The notes under the pieces: generated by a model | Database searches by the model: none | Told to the model about the DNA's origin: nothing | Seen by the model: the letters and a program-made list of their open reading frames with translations, nothing else | In this document: in pieces, positions 5,021 through 12,570 of the stretch | Position numbering within the stretch: the stretch's first letter is position 1 | Layout of the letters: each line of letters begins with the position of its first letter | Source of the DNA: JBKPDV01 sp046728075 | GTDB taxonomy: Bacteria; Acidobacteriota; Thermoanaerobaculia; UBA5066; Gp7-AA6 | Reading direction: 5' to 3' | Length of the DNA stretch: 13,559 nt | NCBI GenBank assembly: GCA_046728075.1 | Contig: JBKPDV010000058.1 | Location: forward strand, 1-13,559 | Position numbers and translations under genes: made by a program

Positions 5021-7846
5021 CTAGTAAGTGACGATCGCCGACAGAATGAACCGCCGCGCCGGCGCGTAGGTCGTCGGCGTTCCGAATTTCGGGTTGAGGT
5101 TCGACGCCGGTATGCCCACTGTTGAAAGGCATGGACTGGCCTTACAGAAGTCCCGATCGACGGTGAGCGCGGGCTGCGTGTTGAAGGCGTTCAAGAGTCT
5201 CGCCTCGAGGCGCAGGTTCGCGGGTCCGATGGGAAGGGTTTGGGCGACGAGCAGGTCGAAATTCGTCCAGGAGGAGTTGCGCCGGCTGCCGGCGGGCTCG
5301 ATCGGCATCAAGTCCGTGCCGTTGACGGGGTCGAAGCCTCTTGCCTCCCAGGGCTGGCCGCTTTGAAAGCGCAGGTAGCCGCCCAGGATCGTCTTGGTCG
5401 GGAAGGTGTAAGTACCGAAGAGCTTGGCGATATGCGTGCGGTCCCCTTGCAGAATCCCCTCGTGGTTCGGATCGGTCGGGAAGAGGCCCGGTCCGTCTCC
5501 GATATAGGAGGAGGAGTAGAAGATCGCGTTTCCTGACGTGTCGAGATCCCAATTTCCGTCCAGCCGCGACAACGTGTAGGAGGCATCCAACGTCCAGTCG
5601 CTGCCGTAGGCCTTGCGTACCTGGAGGGTCGCTGCCCGATAGCGCCGGTCAGCCGGGATGTTCCCGTAGCGGAAGTTCGAGCCGTCGCCGGTGGCGGTGA
5701 AGTCCTCGATGATGTCGGTGGACTTCCGGTACATCCCCCACAGCTCCGCCGACCAACCGTTGCCGATCGGCCTCGCATAACCTGTGATGAGCTCGTCGGT
5801 GTAGGTCGGGTCCATGTTGGGGATGACCAGCTTATTGGTCTGATTGGCCCGGACGACTTCCGTGATCAAGGCGCCCGTCGTCAGGTTGATGTAATCGTCC
5901 ACGCGCAGGGCACGGAACGGTGCCGCCGAGCGAGCCAGCGACTGATTGTCCATGTTGTCGTACCGAGCAAGGTTCACGTAAGCCTTGTCGTGGACCTTGC
6001 TGTCGACCTCGTAGGAGATGCCGATGCGCGGCTGCCACTGCTTGCTCCAGGGAATGTCGACACGGCCCGTATAGGTGCAGGCGGGCGTGGATGGATTGGT
6101 GCTGCAGGGAGGAATCGCGCTCGCGTTGCCCGGAGTAGTGATAACGCCGCGAATGAAAGAGAACGAGCCGTCGTCGTTGGGGATGAAGTAATCCTCGTTG
6201 ACGAGGACTCCCAGGTTGACCGTCAGGCGACTCCACGTCATCTGATCCTGGAGGAAAGCGCCGTAAGTCTTCGCGCGCGAGATCTGTTCGAACGGGGGCG
6301 TCAGGCGGGCGCGGTAACACGGGCGCGCGGCGACCGGTCCGCAGTTGCTCGAGTCGGTGATGGTGATCGTCCCCCATCCGTCGGCCGCGCGGTTGAGGTC
6401 TTCCCGGTTGTTGGAGAGCGTGAATCCCGCGCGGATGTCGTGGGAGGCGCCGAGGAAATTTGCCAGGTAGGAGCCCTGCAGCCGGTACTCGTCGCGGAAG
6501 AAGTTCTGATCGTTCTGCGCGAGGTCGCTTCCCCCGATCCTCTGGCCGAGCGCGTTGGCCGGCGGGAAGATGTAATCCTTGCCGTTCGTCGTGGAATGCC
6601 CCGTGATGAAACTGCCGGAAAGATAGGGCGCCGCGGCGTTGAAGGGCGCAGCCTTGAAGGGGATCGGGGTGTTCGGCGCGACCGAGTTGTTGTCCTCGTT
6701 GTGGTTGAACCTCGCCTCAAAGGAGAGTTTCGGTGTGGCCGTCCAGAACCACGATCCGACGATGACACGGTCAATCGTCTTCGGCTGATCTCCTGCCGAA
6801 GGGGCGGTGAAGTTCCCGATGTCGGCGTTGTCCGCGGTGATGCCGCGATAGCGGAAAGACGCGTTGATCAGATGGCTCTGAGCGGGATTTCCTGTCAACT
6901 TGGCGAAAAACTCGTTGATATGGGTCTTGTTGTCGGGAACCGCTCCGAGGGTGTTCACCCGGTCCTGCTCCGTCTGACGGAGCAAATTGACCGAACCGTA
7001 AAAGAAGAGGTGATCCTTCCAGATCGGAGCCCCGACGTCTAGGCCGGGCCGGAACTTCTCGAACTGGCTCGTGATATTGGGGTCCTTGCTCTTGGCCGCG
7101 AAGGAGGCCGGCTGGTACTCGAGCCGCGCTTCGCCGTGCACGTCGTTCGTGCCGGACTTGGTGACGCCGTTGACGATGAAGCCGCCGGTCCGGCCGAACT
7201 CCGCCGTGACGCCGCCGCGCGTGATGTTGACCTCTTGGAGGTCGAGCTCGGCAAAGTCCTGAAAGAGGTCCCCGAAGAACGGGTTCCCGATGGTGACGCC
7301 GTCGTAGAGGTAGGTGTTGTCCTGCTTGCCGCCGCCGGCATTGGGCGATCCCGTCGAGGCATTGTTCTCCGCGACGCCGGGCGCCAGCTGGAAGGTGCCC
7401 GTGAAGGTGCGCGCCAGCGGCAGCTTCTCGATCGTTTCCTTCGTCGTGACGTTGGCAATCTCCGTCGATTTGGTGTCGACGAGGGGTGTGGCTGCGGTGA
7501 CGGTCACTTCCGCGGTGGCCGTAACCCGCAGGACCGGATAGACCTCTGTCGTCTTGCCGAGGCTCACCACCACGTCCTGATTGAAGGAGCCCATACCCGA
7601 GAGTTCCGCGCGGAGCTTGTAGTTTCCGGGCGGCAGCGCAGCGAACCGGAAAACGCCGTCCGAGCGAGTCGTCGTGTTCTGTCCGGTGGGGATCTGCGGA
7701 CCGCTGATCGTGACGGTCGCGCCCGGCAGGGCCGCACCGTCCTTGTCGCGTACGACACCGTAGACCTCGCCTGTCGTCTGCGCGACGGCAATCGGCAGCA
7801 CGAGTGCAAAACAGGCCAACGCCGTCCAGAGGATTCGGAAACGCAT
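5021..7846 (-). CDS. Oar-like TonB-dependent receptor with carboxypeptidase-regulatory-like domain
   Basis: A 941-residue outer-membrane protein. Residues 1-22 are a signal peptide (MRFRILW, a hydrophobic core, cleavage after AVA). About 26-108 is a carboxypeptidase-regulatory-like beta-sandwich (GEVYGVVRDKDGAALPGATV, then FRFAALPPGNYKLRA). About 120-235 is the plug, with the Oar-type blocks TYLYDGVTIG, VNITRGGVTAEFGRTGG and VTKSGTNDVHGEA. The rest is the barrel, ending in SAIVTY with a terminal aromatic. Such receptors bring large substrates (glycan, peptide or siderophore-like) across the outer membrane using TonB energy; the ligand is unknown. No classical N-terminal TonB box was identified. 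The start at 7846 is chosen over an open frame reaching 8113 because it has AAGGAG eight bases upstream and gives a proper signal peptide, while the extension lies inside lysA. Three tight Cys pairs fall in loop-like segments. Confidence 0.92.
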   Translation of the reverse strand: MRFRILWTALACFALVLPIAVAQTTGEVYGVVRDKDGAALPGATVTISGPQIPTGQNTTTRSDGVFRFAALPPGNYKLRAELSGMGSFNQDVVVSLGKTTEVYPVLRVTATAEVTVTAATPLVDTKSTEIANVTTKETIEKLPLARTFTGTFQLAPGVAENNASTGSPNAGGGKQDNTYLYDGVTIGNPFFGDLFQDFAELDLQEVNITRGGVTAEFGRTGGFIVNGVTKSGTNDVHGEARLEYQPASFAAKSKDPNITSQFEKFRPGLDVGAPIWKDHLFFYGSVNLLRQTEQDRVNTLGAVPDNKTHINEFFAKLTGNPAQSHLINASFRYRGITADNADIGNFTAPSAGDQPKTIDRVIVGSWFWTATPKLSFEARFNHNEDNNSVAPNTPIPFKAAPFNAAAPYLSGSFITGHSTTNGKDYIFPPANALGQRIGGSDLAQNDQNFFRDEYRLQGSYLANFLGASHDIRAGFTLSNNREDLNRAADGWGTITITDSSNCGPVAARPCYRARLTPPFEQISRAKTYGAFLQDQMTWSRLTVNLGVLVNEDYFIPNDDGSFSFIRGVITTPGNASAIPPCSTNPSTPACTYTGRVDIPWSKQWQPRIGISYEVDSKVHDKAYVNLARYDNMDNQSLARSAAPFRALRVDDYINLTTGALITEVVRANQTNKLVIPNMDPTYTDELITGYARPIGNGWSAELWGMYRKSTDIIEDFTATGDGSNFRYGNIPADRRYRAATLQVRKAYGSDWTLDASYTLSRLDGNWDLDTSGNAIFYSSSYIGDGPGLFPTDPNHEGILQGDRTHIAKLFGTYTFPTKTILGGYLRFQSGQPWEARGFDPVNGTDLMPIEPAGSRRNSSWTNFDLLVAQTLPIGPANLRLEARLLNAFNTQPALTVDRDFCKASPCLSTVGIPASNLNPKFGTPTTYAPARRFILSAIVTY

Positions 7847-7854
7847 AAGTCTCA

Positions 7855-7860
7855 CTCCTT
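7855..7860 (-). promoter_or_regulatory. Shine-Dalgarno of the receptor gene
   Basis: AAGGAG lies eight bases before the ATG at 7846. It decides between this start and the much longer open frame that continues upstream into lysA. Confidence 0.8.
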
Positions 7861-7865
7861 CACCA

Positions 7866-7886
7866 TGCGCGAGGGTCGCTCGCGCA
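7866..7886 (-). other. Stem-loop in the 5' leader of the receptor gene
   Basis: GCGCGAG (7867-7873) pairs with CTCGCGC (7879-7885) around a five-base loop, extended by a T-A pair to eight base pairs. It stands five bases upstream of the AAGGAG site. On the - strand it is preceded, not followed, by TTTTT, so it is not an intrinsic terminator for lysA. A leader hairpin affecting mRNA stability or translation is possible. The rest of the 103-bp gap (7847-7949) shows no convincing promoter. Confidence 0.45.
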
Positions 7887-7949
7887 AAAATAGGAAGCAT
7901 CGATTCGGAAGCTCGAAAGCAACTCGGGTTTCGTCTGTTCGCGGGGATT

Positions 7950-9194
7950 TTACTCTCGTTCGGCCCTGACGATGTCTTCGAAGATTTCTCGGCGACGCAC
8001 GACCCGGAAGCCTCCGTCGTCGACCAGAACCTCGGCCGCCCGAGGCCGGAAGTTGTAGTTCGAGGCCATGGCGAACCCGTAAGCGCCGGCGTCCAGGATC
8101 GCGAGCAAGTCATTTTCTTGAACCGCGGGCATCGTCAGGTCGCGCGCGAAGAAGTCGCTGGTCTCGCAAATGGGCCCGACTACGTCCGCTGCCAGGGACT
8201 GTCCCCTTGGGGGTGCTACGGATTCAATCGGATGGATCGCGCTGTAGAGAGGGGGCCGGATCAAGTCGTTCATCCCGGCGTCGGTCACGACGAAGGTCTT
8301 GCCGGCGTTTTCCTTCACGTCGAGGACCCGAGTCAGGAGAGCCCCGGCCGGACCGACGATCGCGCGGCCAGGCTCGATTAAGATCCGCAGAGGAAGTCCG
8401 TCGAGGGCAGGCAGCACCGCGGCGGCATAGGCTTCCGGCGACAGGCCCTCGTTCTCCGGCTCGGCGATGCCGACGCCTCCGCCGATGTCCAGAGTCTCCA
8501 GGGCGAAGCCCCGATCGAGCAACCGTCGAGCGAGCGCGGCCAGCTCTCGGGCGGTCTCGGCCAGCGGCTCGGGATCGAGAATCTGGCTTCCGATGTGGGC
8601 CTGGACCCCGGCCACGGAAAGGTTAGGAAGCCGCCGCGCCTTCTCATAAAGCTCCTCGGCGCGGCCGATGTCGACCCCGAACTTGTTATGCTTGAGGCCC
8701 GTCGAGATATAGGGGTGCGACTTCGCGTCGATGTCGGGATTGACCCGAAGAGCGATGCGCGCCTTCTTTCCCGCCGCCCCGGCCGCCGCGTCGATCCTTT
8801 CGAGCTCCCGCGCCGACTCGGCGTTGAAGGCCAGGATTCCGGCCGCGACTCCGGCGGCTATCTCCTCCTCTCGCTTACCGACTCCGGAAAAGACGATTCG
8901 GTCGTGCGGAAAGCCGGATTCGAGGCTCGCCCGCAGCTCCCCTCCGGAAACGACGTCCGCTCCGGCGCCGAGCGAGGAGAGGAGCTTCAGGATCGAAAGA
9001 TTGGAGTTGGCCTTCGTGGCGTAGCAGACAACGTGCGGGACCGCCGCGAACGCTCGATCGAAGGCCTCGTACCGCTCCCGGATTCGCGCGGCACTGTAGA
9101 CATAGACCGGAGTGCCGACTTTGCGTGCGATGCGTTCGAGCGAGACGCCGTCACACGTCAGCTCCCCCTCCGAGTCCCTCACGAAGCCGAGCAC
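7950..9194 (-). CDS. lysA: Diaminopimelate decarboxylase
   Basis: A 414-residue, full-length fold-III PLP enzyme that decarboxylates meso-diaminopimelate to L-lysine, the last step of lysine synthesis, in the cytoplasm. The PLP-binding lysine is K61 in YATKANSN. Other family marks are HNKFGVD (169-175), HIGSQI with H200, the phosphate-binding GGGVGI (238-243), and EPGRAIVGPAG (274-284). The catalytic Cys of the partner subunit is C343 in CETSDFF, and Y372 lies in GAYGFAMASNYN. All expected active-site residues are present. The related carboxynorspermidine and arginine decarboxylases are less likely given CETSD and the overall pattern. Start is a GTG at 9194 without a clear Shine-Dalgarno; a second GTG four codons on (9182) is possible. 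No other lysine or dap gene is next to it. It lies 47 bp after the permease-propeller gene and may be read from that operon. Confidence 0.95.
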   Translation of the reverse strand: MLGFVRDSEGELTCDGVSLERIARKVGTPVYVYSAARIRERYEAFDRAFAAVPHVVCYATKANSNLSILKLLSSLGAGADVVSGGELRASLESGFPHDRIVFSGVGKREEEIAAGVAAGILAFNAESARELERIDAAAGAAGKKARIALRVNPDIDAKSHPYISTGLKHNKFGVDIGRAEELYEKARRLPNLSVAGVQAHIGSQILDPEPLAETARELAALARRLLDRGFALETLDIGGGVGIAEPENEGLSPEAYAAAVLPALDGLPLRILIEPGRAIVGPAGALLTRVLDVKENAGKTFVVTDAGMNDLIRPPLYSAIHPIESVAPPRGQSLAADVVGPICETSDFFARDLTMPAVQENDLLAILDAGAYGFAMASNYNFRPRAAEVLVDDGGFRVVRRREIFEDIVRAERE

Positions 9195-9241
9195 GAGCGG
9201 GCACGATAGCAGAAGCGCTGTCGATTTCCCGCGACGGAAGA

Positions 9242-11155
9242 TCAGTCGTCGCCCAGGATCACCTTGCGGACGCCGGTGGCCGGATCGACTTCGACCAATC
9301 GGTGATCCGGCGTGAAAAAGAGCCTGCTGGCAGGGCTGCCTGGCGAAGGACCGGCGAAGGGGTCCGTGGTGCTCCAGTAAGTAAAGGTCGCCAGCGGAAA
9401 GAGCCCTTCACCAAGCGTCTTGACCTTTTCGGTCTTCAGGTCGACCAGAAGCGAAGTCCATGAGGTCCACGGTGAAGCTGCGTCCTTCGCGCGAATGGCG
9501 ACTACGAGTTTGTTGGGGGAGATCTCGCCGGCTGGAAAGATCGTTTCGGCGTATGGCAGACCGATTCCGACCGTTTCCTGCCCATGAGCGTCGAGGACGC
9601 GAAGGCGGGCCTGGCTCTCGTTCGACTCCAAGAGCATGATCCGTCCGTCCGAAAGAAACGTCGCGGATCTCGCCTTCCAGCCGGGAGCGGGAAGCGCGGT
9701 TAACGTTTCCCCACTGCGTCCGTCGACGAGGAAGAACGCCCGCTCGAGAGGATCGCGGACCAAGAGCCGATCGCCATCGGGAGAAGGTCTCAAGAGCAGC
9801 CAGCCTTTTCCCAGCGGCCCGATCTCGCCTCCGGGCGCCGCCTTCCGGGCCGTCCAGTCGAAGTCCAAGATCCGAATTCGGACGGGATTGGAACTCGGAA
9901 CATCAGGGATCTCGTAGACCCGCAGCAGATCGGACCGCGGAAAGAAGAGACGGATGTGGGTCAGCGGCGAGAGTGCCGTCGAGCCGAGGAAACGCCCCGA
10001 GCCGAGATCGTAGACGGAGAGAAGGCCGGGCTCCTTTCCCTTGGGTTCGGCGACAGCGAGCCATCGGTCGTCGGCGGAAAGAGCGAGCTGGCACCAGCGC
10101 GAGGAGGAAAAGATTCTCGTGGGGCGAAGAGCGGACGAAGGAGTTTGAGAATCGAGTGTCAATGCCACGAGCTCGTAAGGGGGCTGCGCTCCTTCCAACC
10201 ACAGCAGCGTCTTCCCATCGTGCGAGAAAGCGGTCCGAGTTTCGTTGGAGACATCCGGGAGTCGGCGAAACACCCGTCTGTCCCCGTCGTAGGCGAAGGC
10301 GGGCTGATAGTCAAACCGATGCCGCGCCTGCCCGCCTGTGATCAACCAGGCTCCCTTCGGCGCGGCCTCAAACCATCGGTCGGTCAGATCCTCGGGCCCG
10401 GCCGAAAGAACAAAGCGTGTGTAGGCGACAAATCCGAGCACGCCGACGGCTGTGACGAGCCAGAGAACAGGCGAAAGGGCTCGATGCGCAGCGCGGATGT
10501 CGGTGCGGCCTCGGGCGACTGCCCGGTAGCCCGCAGCCAGGAATCCGAGCCAAACGATCACCGCAAGTCCGATCCAGCCCCATCTCAGCGCGACCGTGGC
10601 GTGAGCGCGGACGAGAGGCCGAGCCGCGAGAGCGACGGCCAACGCCGCCAGTCCGAAGACCAGGACGTCGGCGCCGATCAGCGGCGATCGCGAGCGAAGC
10701 GCGATGCTCGACGCGTGCGACAAGGGAATCAGCAGCAACGAGAGCGCCAGGAACGGCCACAGAGACCATCCCCAATCCACTGCGAGATTACCGCCGTTCA
10801 CGAGAAAGGCCGGCAGGGTCACGAGCAGCGCCGCGGCGAGGGCGAGCGAGGCGACTCCGGCCAGCTTGCCGCCCCAGATCGCGGCGCTCGAGAGCGGCCG
10901 GGCGAAGAAGAAGCCGATCCGCCGGTCGGAAATCCCCTGCGACAGCGTCTGAAATCCGAGCAGGATCGAGAAGCCGGCCGCGAGGGTGACCGCCCCGAAG
11001 AAAGCGCTCACGGACCGGACCTCCGTCGCATGGGCCCCGTGTAAGTTGCGCACGACCGGAACGGCGATCGGACCGATGCCCGCGATGAGCGCGGCGAGGA
11101 GCGCCATGCGGTTCCCGGCGATCTCTCGCCTGGCGACGGCGATCAAGCCTTTCAT
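9242..11155 (-). CDS. ABC-2 type permease fused to a periplasmic beta-propeller
   Basis: A 637-residue protein in two halves. Residues 1-251 hold seven predicted membrane helices (about 18-36, 48-70, 94-118, 128-152, 158-181, 188-212, 226-250). The segment SDRRIGFFFARPLSSAAIWGGK between helices 2 and 3 is the usual ABC-2 coupling-region pattern. Basic residues crowd in the N-terminus and loops 2, 4 and 6, so the N-terminus is inside and everything after helix 7 is outside. Residues about 262-637 form six or seven propeller-like repeats with SHDGKTLLWL, SADDRWLAVAE, SPDGDRLLVRD, SDGRIMLLE and TPDHRLVEVD strand motifs. The ATG overlaps the ATPase stop (ATGA), with GGAGG six bases upstream. The partner ATPase would drive export or extraction of an unknown substrate, and the permease presumably homodimerises. 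Length is more than twice that of a plain ABC-2 permease of this type. Confidence 0.8.
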   Translation of the reverse strand: MKGLIAVARREIAGNRMALLAALIAGIGPIAVPVVRNLHGAHATEVRSVSAFFGAVTLAAGFSILLGFQTLSQGISDRRIGFFFARPLSSAAIWGGKLAGVASLALAAALLVTLPAFLVNGGNLAVDWGWSLWPFLALSLLLIPLSHASSIALRSRSPLIGADVLVFGLAALAVALAARPLVRAHATVALRWGWIGLAVIVWLGFLAAGYRAVARGRTDIRAAHRALSPVLWLVTAVGVLGFVAYTRFVLSAGPEDLTDRWFEAAPKGAWLITGGQARHRFDYQPAFAYDGDRRVFRRLPDVSNETRTAFSHDGKTLLWLEGAQPPYELVALTLDSQTPSSALRPTRIFSSSRWCQLALSADDRWLAVAEPKGKEPGLLSVYDLGSGRFLGSTALSPLTHIRLFFPRSDLLRVYEIPDVPSSNPVRIRILDFDWTARKAAPGGEIGPLGKGWLLLRPSPDGDRLLVRDPLERAFFLVDGRSGETLTALPAPGWKARSATFLSDGRIMLLESNESQARLRVLDAHGQETVGIGLPYAETIFPAGEISPNKLVVAIRAKDAASPWTSWTSLLVDLKTEKVKTLGEGLFPLATFTYWSTTDPFAGPSPGSPASRLFFTPDHRLVEVDPATGVRKVILGDD

Positions 11156-12105
11156 CGCGGGCCTCCTTTGGCGATTGGCGTCTCCGCGGCTTTTTCCGCG
11201 GAGGATTCCCCGGCGACGGCGAGGAAGATCTCCTCGAGCGACATCGGAGCGACGTCCGCGTCGACGACGCCGTCGGTCGAGCGAAAGCGCTCGAAGGAAA
11301 GGTCGTCGTAGTTGGAGACGATTGCGTCGACTCCCCAGCCGCGGACCTTGACCTTCACCGCCTCAAAGGCGTCCAGCTCCGTGCCGTAGGCGGAACGCGT
11401 CTCCGTGATCTGGTTGCCGTAGCGGATGCGGCGGAAGCGGGACTTCAGAGTCTCGGCATCTTCGTCGAGCACGAGGTGGCCGTCCTTCAGAATCCCGACG
11501 TGCGTCGCGATCCCTTCGATGCCAGAGAGGTCATGGGTCGTGATGAAGACCGTTGTCCCGCGGTCGGCGAGCTCCCCGACGAGCTCTTCGTAGAGCGTTT
11601 TGCGCGCGACGACGTCTAAGCCCAGAGTCGGGTCGTCTAAGACTAGGAGCTCGGGCTGGTGACCGAGAGCGACGGCGAGCATGACCTCTCCCTTCTCTCC
11701 CTTCGACAGCTTCCCGAACGGGACATCCGTTGGCACGCCGAAGCGCTCGAGGCGTTGATTGACCGCCGCCGGGTCCCAGGATGGATAGAGCCCGCGGCAG
11801 AAATCCGCGACGTGGCGCGCCGTCATCGCGGCCGGCGCATCCGGCTCCTCGGGCACGACGCCGACACTGGCCATCAGACGCGCGCGCTTTTTCCAGACGT
11901 CCTCGCCGAAAAGCAGCGCTCGGCCCGACATCGGCTTCTGCTGACCGAGAAGGCACCGGACCAGAGAGGACTTGCCCGCGCCGTTTCGGCCCAGGAGCGC
12001 GTAGACGGCGCCGCGCTCGACCGCGAGCGAGACTTCGGCGCAGGCCTCCGTGCGCCCGTATCGCACGGTCAGCCTCTCGACGGAGACGATGCGGTTCTCG
12101 CTCAT
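11152..12105 (-). CDS. ABC transporter ATP-binding protein
   Basis: A 317-residue ABC ATPase partnering the downstream permease. Walker A is GRNGAGKSS (39-47, K45), the signature is LSKGEKGE (133-140), Walker B is LLVLDDPTLGLD (153-164) and the H-loop is H191 in ITTHDLSG. Two departures from the textbook motifs are visible. The residue after the Walker B Asp, normally the catalytic Glu, is D158. The Q-loop position reads VPEEP, so Glu replaces Gln at about residue 86. The C-terminal 95 residues are an extra domain typical of ABC-2 exporters of the EcsA/YtrB kind. Start ATG 12105 has GGAGG nine bases upstream, inside the last codons of the regulator gene, and only two bases separate the genes. 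Operon: regulator, ATPase, permease-propeller. Substrate unknown. Confidence 0.93.
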   Translation of the reverse strand: MSENRIVSVERLTVRYGRTEACAEVSLAVERGAVYALLGRNGAGKSSLVRCLLGQQKPMSGRALLFGEDVWKKRARLMASVGVVPEEPDAPAAMTARHVADFCRGLYPSWDPAAVNQRLERFGVPTDVPFGKLSKGEKGEVMLAVALGHQPELLVLDDPTLGLDVVARKTLYEELVGELADRGTTVFITTHDLSGIEGIATHVGILKDGHLVLDEDAETLKSRFRRIRYGNQITETRSAYGTELDAFEAVKVKVRGWGVDAIVSNYDDLSFERFRSTDGVVDADVAPMSLEEIFLAVAGESSAEKAAETPIAKGGPR

Positions 12106-12107
12106 GG

Positions 12108-12512
12108 TTACTTTCCTCCGGGCCGAGCGCCGTCGCCCAGGTGTTTCCAGGCGGAAGCGAGCTCCCGCTCCGCCTCTTGCGCCTCCGCACCGATCGTCAC
12201 GGCGAGGCTCGCGTAGCGGGTCGCTCCCTCTTTGAGGGTCTTCGTCCGCTCGCTCTTTCCCATCGCCGGCGGTTTGTCGGAGACATACGTGCCTTCGCCG
12301 CGCCGGACGGTCAGAACGCCGGACTCCGCGAGCCGCTGATAGGCCTTGGCCACTGTCGCGGGGTTGATCGAGAGCTCGCGTGCGAGATCGCGAACGGAGG
12401 GTACGGCCGCGCCGGGCACGAGCGCGCCGGAAGCCACGAGGCGGCGGATTCCCTCCTCGATCTGGCTCCAGATCGGAACGGAGTCGGCGGGGTTGACGTG
12501 CAGCACTCGCAT
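12108..12512 (-). CDS. GntR-family regulator, YtrA subfamily
   Basis: A 134-residue protein. The N-terminal winged helix-turn-helix is complete: VPIWSQIEEGIRRLVASGAL (12-31), then VPSVRDLARELSINPATVAKAYQRLAESGVL (37-67) and the wing VRRGEGTYVSD (69-79). The short C-terminal part (about 80-134) is helical and too small for the ligand-binding domains of FadR, HutC or MocR members; this defines the YtrA type, which usually represses an adjacent ABC transporter operon and responds to cell-envelope or unknown signals. That matches the layout here, with the ATPase starting two bases after its stop. A 20-bp palindrome lies 11 bp before its ATG. No Shine-Dalgarno is seen, so the leader may be very short. 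Autorepression of the three-gene operon is inferred. Confidence 0.9.
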   Translation of the reverse strand: MRVLHVNPADSVPIWSQIEEGIRRLVASGALVPGAAVPSVRDLARELSINPATVAKAYQRLAESGVLTVRRGEGTYVSDKPPAMGKSERTKTLKEGATRYASLAVTIGAEAQEAERELASAWKHLGDGARPGGK

Positions 12513-12523
12513 TTCAGTATCGG

Positions 12524-12543
12524 TGTATTACTACACTAATACA
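12524..12543 (-). promoter_or_regulatory. Candidate operator of the GntR-ABC operon
   Basis: TGTATTA (12524-12530), six bases, and TAATACA (12537-12543) form a perfect inverted repeat with 7-bp arms. A second symmetry, GTGTA-N4-TACAC (12523-12536), overlaps it. The site is AT-rich in GC-rich surroundings and lies 11-31 bp upstream of the regulator ATG, where it would overlap the -10 region (TAATAC on the - strand). YtrA-type regulators bind palindromes at their own promoters. Binding here is inference. Confidence 0.6.
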
Positions 12544-12570
12544 GAACGCCAGCTCCGTCAAGAGACGGCG

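Noticed and set aside
5990..7042. A 350-codon + strand frame opposite the TonB-dependent receptor
   Set aside because: Arg/Val/Gly-rich antisense shadow of a well-supported barrel sequence.
7866..7890. Stem-loop with an A-run considered as a lysA terminator
   Set aside because: The T-run lies on the wrong (upstream) side for - strand transcription, and no + strand gene ends here.
7847..8113. An 89-residue N-terminal extension of the receptor frame reaching into lysA
   Set aside because: It lacks a signal peptide at its start, overlaps the conserved C-terminal part of lysA, and the internal ATG at 7846 has a perfect Shine-Dalgarno and a good signal peptide.
9956..11044. A 362-codon + strand frame opposite the permease-propeller gene
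   Set aside because: Translation is highly charged and repetitive, with no start signal, opposite a clear membrane protein.
12541..12570. Short CCGTC/GACGG stem considered as an MFS terminator
   Set aside because: The stem is only 5 bp and is followed by mixed sequence, not a T-tract; it could equally be chance.
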